Assembly: GCA_035530615.1 (NCBI GenBank)
Contig: DATKUL010000002.1
Location: forward strand, 310,001 to 374,000
Reading direction: 5' to 3'
Length of the DNA stretch: 64,000 nt
Source: Candidatus Paceibacterota bacterium
GTDB taxonomy: Bacteria; Actinomycetota; Actinomycetes; Nanopelagicales; Nanopelagicaceae
Part shown: in pieces, positions 62,158 to 64,000 of the stretch
Layout of the letters: each line of letters starts with the position of its first letter
Position numbering within the stretch: position 1 is the stretch's first letter
Position numbers and translations under genes: made by a program
The notes under the pieces: generated by a model
Seen by the model: only the letters and a program-made list of their open reading frames with translations
What the model was told of the DNA's origin: nothing
Database searches by the model: none

Positions 62158-62246
62158 AGCCTAAAGGTAGGCTGGCACTCTCATCTCCTTGAAATTCTAA
62201 GCAGATGGCAGAATGGCCCCACCAGCGAAGGAAAGGTCTCATATTC

Positions 62247-64000
62247 GTGTCCCAGACCACATCCGTCCATCCGGCGAAATCTCCAAGAAAGGCATTTCGC
62301 CGCCCCTTCTGGAGTGCAGTCTTGGTCATCTTCATCTGGTTTGGAGCCAGCGGTGTCTTTGGCCCGCTTTTTAGCAAGTTGAGCACGGTGCAAGAGAATA
62401 ACAACTCATCCTTTTTACCGGATAACGCTGAGTCAACTAAGGCATCCCAAGTGATCGCCCGATTCTCCGTCGCGGACAATTCCAAACTTCCAACCCTGGT
62501 TCTGTTGGAAGGAAATGTTGATGCCAGCAAATTGGCAGCCATTAATGCGCACCTTGTTACTCTGCCGAATAAGCACATTAATTATTTAGAGAAGTACCAA
62601 GGCACGGTTGACTCGGGAATCAAACTTTCGCAGTATTTTGCCGGGGGCGCTTCTCCGCAAGCTTTCCCTGCCCCGGATGGAAAGGCAATCCTTCTTAGTC
62701 TGCCCGTATCTATGACGGTGGCGACTGCAACCCTCCCAGACGGTCAACCTGTGATCACAGCAATGATCAAAACGATTCGCGATGATATGAACAAGTGGGC
62801 CGCCGAGAACGGGTTCGTCAGTCATGTGACGGGAATAGGCGCGCTGCTCAGTGATCTTTTTGGTGCCTTCGGCGGCATTGATTCAAGTTTGCTTTTCACG
62901 ACACTTGGAGTCGTTTCTTTCATTCTTATTATTGTCTATCGATCACCCGTACTTTGGATCCTTCCGGTGGCATCAGCGATACTTGCACTTTCCACTGGTG
63001 GGGGAATCGTTTATCTTTTAGCGAAGAACCAAATCATCGATTTGAATGGGCAAGCGCAAGGGATTCTCACGATTCTGGTTCTTGGTGCGGCGACTGATTA
63101 TGCGCTGCTGCTGATTGCTCGTTACCGCGAAGAGTTGCACCACCATGAATCAAGATTTGTTGCGATGCGCGCTGCCTATCGAGGAATCTTTGAGCCAATT
63201 CTCGCCTCTGGAACAACAGTGGCGATCAGTCTGCTGGTTCTGCTCTTGAGCGAACTTTCCAGCAACCGCGGCTTGGGACCAGTGGGTGCGATAGGAGTCG
63301 TCGCGGCCATGTTGACGATATTGACCCTACTGCCGGCGCTATTGGTGATTTTTGGGCGGTGGATTTTTTGGCCACGCATTCCACGCTTTGATGATGTGGA
63401 TGCCAATCTTTCGGGAGTGTGGGCGAAAGTGGGCGCGCAGGTAAGCAAGCAACCGCGTCGTCTTTGGATCAGCACTGCAGTACTTCTTCTCGTTCTTGCT
63501 GGATTTGCCACAACCTTGCAAGCAGATGGTCTGTCGACATCGCAATCATTCACCACCCGGCCTGAATCTGTTGTTGGACAGGATCTATTGCTCAAGCACT
63601 TCCCCGGCGGGGAAGGGCAGCCAACTGAAGTCATTGTTAAAGAATCGCTCATGCAGGAAACGACGAAAGTTCTCTTATCTGTAAATGGCGTCGCCAGCGT
63701 CGAGCCTATGCGCACTTCAATTCCGATTCCGGGCCAGCCGCTACCTGATATTAAGATTGTCGGCGGACTCGTAGTACTCAATGCGACTTTGACCCAAGCT
63801 CCTGATTCTGTGAAGGCAAGGGAATCGGTACCAGTAATACGAGCTGCTGTTCATAAGATTGATCCGACAATCCTTGTGGGAGGATCCAGCGCAGTTTCTT
63901 ATGACATTGATCAAGCTTCACGCCACGATAATCGCTTGATTATCCCGGTGGTTTTGATATTGATTGGAATCATCCTTACATTCCTCCTGCGGAGCTTTGT
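62247..64000 (+). CDS. MMPL/RND-family membrane transporter, N-terminal part (runs off right edge)
   Basis: About 584 residues are visible. GTG 62247 follows GAAGGAAAGG. After a first membrane helix (SAVLVIFIWFGASGVFGPLF) comes a large outside domain, then a helix bundle with FTTLGVVSFILIIVYRSPVLWILPVASAILALS, and the MMPL hallmark GAATDYALLLIARYREELHHHESR. A second outside domain follows, with a repeat of the fold beginning at the right edge. Relatives export lipids or drugs using the proton gradient. No stop is seen in the window. Confidence 0.9.
   Translation, partial: MSQTTSVHPAKSPRKAFRRPFWSAVLVIFIWFGASGVFGPLFSKLSTVQENNNSSFLPDNAESTKASQVIARFSVADNSKLPTLVLLEGNVDASKLAAINAHLVTLPNKHINYLEKYQGTVDSGIKLSQYFAGGASPQAFPAPDGKAILLSLPVSMTVATATLPDGQPVITAMIKTIRDDMNKWAAENGFVSHVTGIGALLSDLFGAFGGIDSSLLFTTLGVVSFILIIVYRSPVLWILPVASAILALSTGGGIVYLLAKNQIIDLNGQAQGILTILVLGAATDYALLLIARYREELHHHESRFVAMRAAYRGIFEPILASGTTVAISLLVLLLSELSSNRGLGPVGAIGVVAAMLTILTLLPALLVIFGRWIFWPRIPRFDDVDANLSGVWAKVGAQVSKQPRRLWISTAVLLLVLAGFATTLQADGLSTSQSFTTRPESVVGQDLLLKHFPGGEGQPTEVIVKESLMQETTKVLLSVNGVASVEPMRTSIPIPGQPLPDIKIVGGLVVLNATLTQAPDSVKARESVPVIRAAVHKIDPTILVGGSSAVSYDIDQASRHDNRLIIPVVLILIGIILTFLLRSF

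Overview
The window (about 50% GC by eye) reads as a chromosome segment of an actinobacterium. The best clues are a run of genes in the order found around mycobacterial pimB' (NlpC/P60 peptidase, PimB-type mannosyltransferase, FadD15-type acyl-CoA ligase, SRPBCC protein, PlsC), inositol-3-phosphate synthase next to a PadR regulator, a DUF4191 protein beside glnA/lipA/lipB, and an actinobacterial type of asymmetric ABC exporter. The moderate GC and compact overlapping genes fit a freshwater planktonic actinobacterium (Nanopelagicales-like), but that placement is inference.

Layout. 1-9.4 kb: end of an EamA transporter, a RibD-like reductase, a small four-Cys protein, then envelope and lipid genes (NlpC/P60, pimB-like, fadD with a soluble two-component pair, SRPBCC, ROK glucokinase, plsC). 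9.4-16.6 kb: RecB-like nuclease, MFS and LysE exporters, a strikingly nested inverted-repeat array (12.0-12.2 kb), a uracil/xanthine permease, and padR-ino1 with a perfect dyad operator candidate. 16.6-20.6 kb: a catabolic set (enoyl-CoA hydratase, two SDRs, an aldehyde dehydrogenase). 20.7-27.9 kb: a six-gene complex-I-like operon (hyfB-C-E-F-G-I type) whose catalytic subunit has lost all four NiFe-binding cysteines while the small subunit keeps its [4Fe-4S] ligands, so it is an Ehr-type complex and not a hydrogenase. 27.9-35.7 kb: a heterodimeric ABC exporter, an NCS1 permease, NhaA, an MFS protein and a small membrane protein. 35.8-46.1 kb: a DUF2867-type SDR, class Ia ribonucleotide reductase nrdAB behind a cobalamin riboswitch, and a complete livKHMGF branched-chain amino-acid transporter.

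46.1-57.2 kb is an accessory region. It holds two paralogous membrane proteins, remnants of an erythromycin esterase and an ABC-F protein, a Fic protein with palindromes over its start, a degenerate tRNA, and a string of short modules. Five copies of the last codons and stop of glnA (51.92, 53.06, 55.80, 56.63 and 57.23 kb), each followed in glnA direction by a transcription-terminator hairpin, divide it into cassettes carrying one to three genes: a racemase; an Abi/HEPN protein with a membrane protein and a GNAT acetyltransferase; a methyltransferase; and a 79-residue protein. The methyltransferase plus 79-residue pair occurs twice, the left copy being decayed. I read this as repeated site-specific integration into the 3' end of glnA; no integrase gene lies in the window.

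57.2-64 kb returns to core genes: glnA, an RDD protein, DUF4191, plsC, lipA, lipB and the first part of an MMPL transporter that runs off the window.
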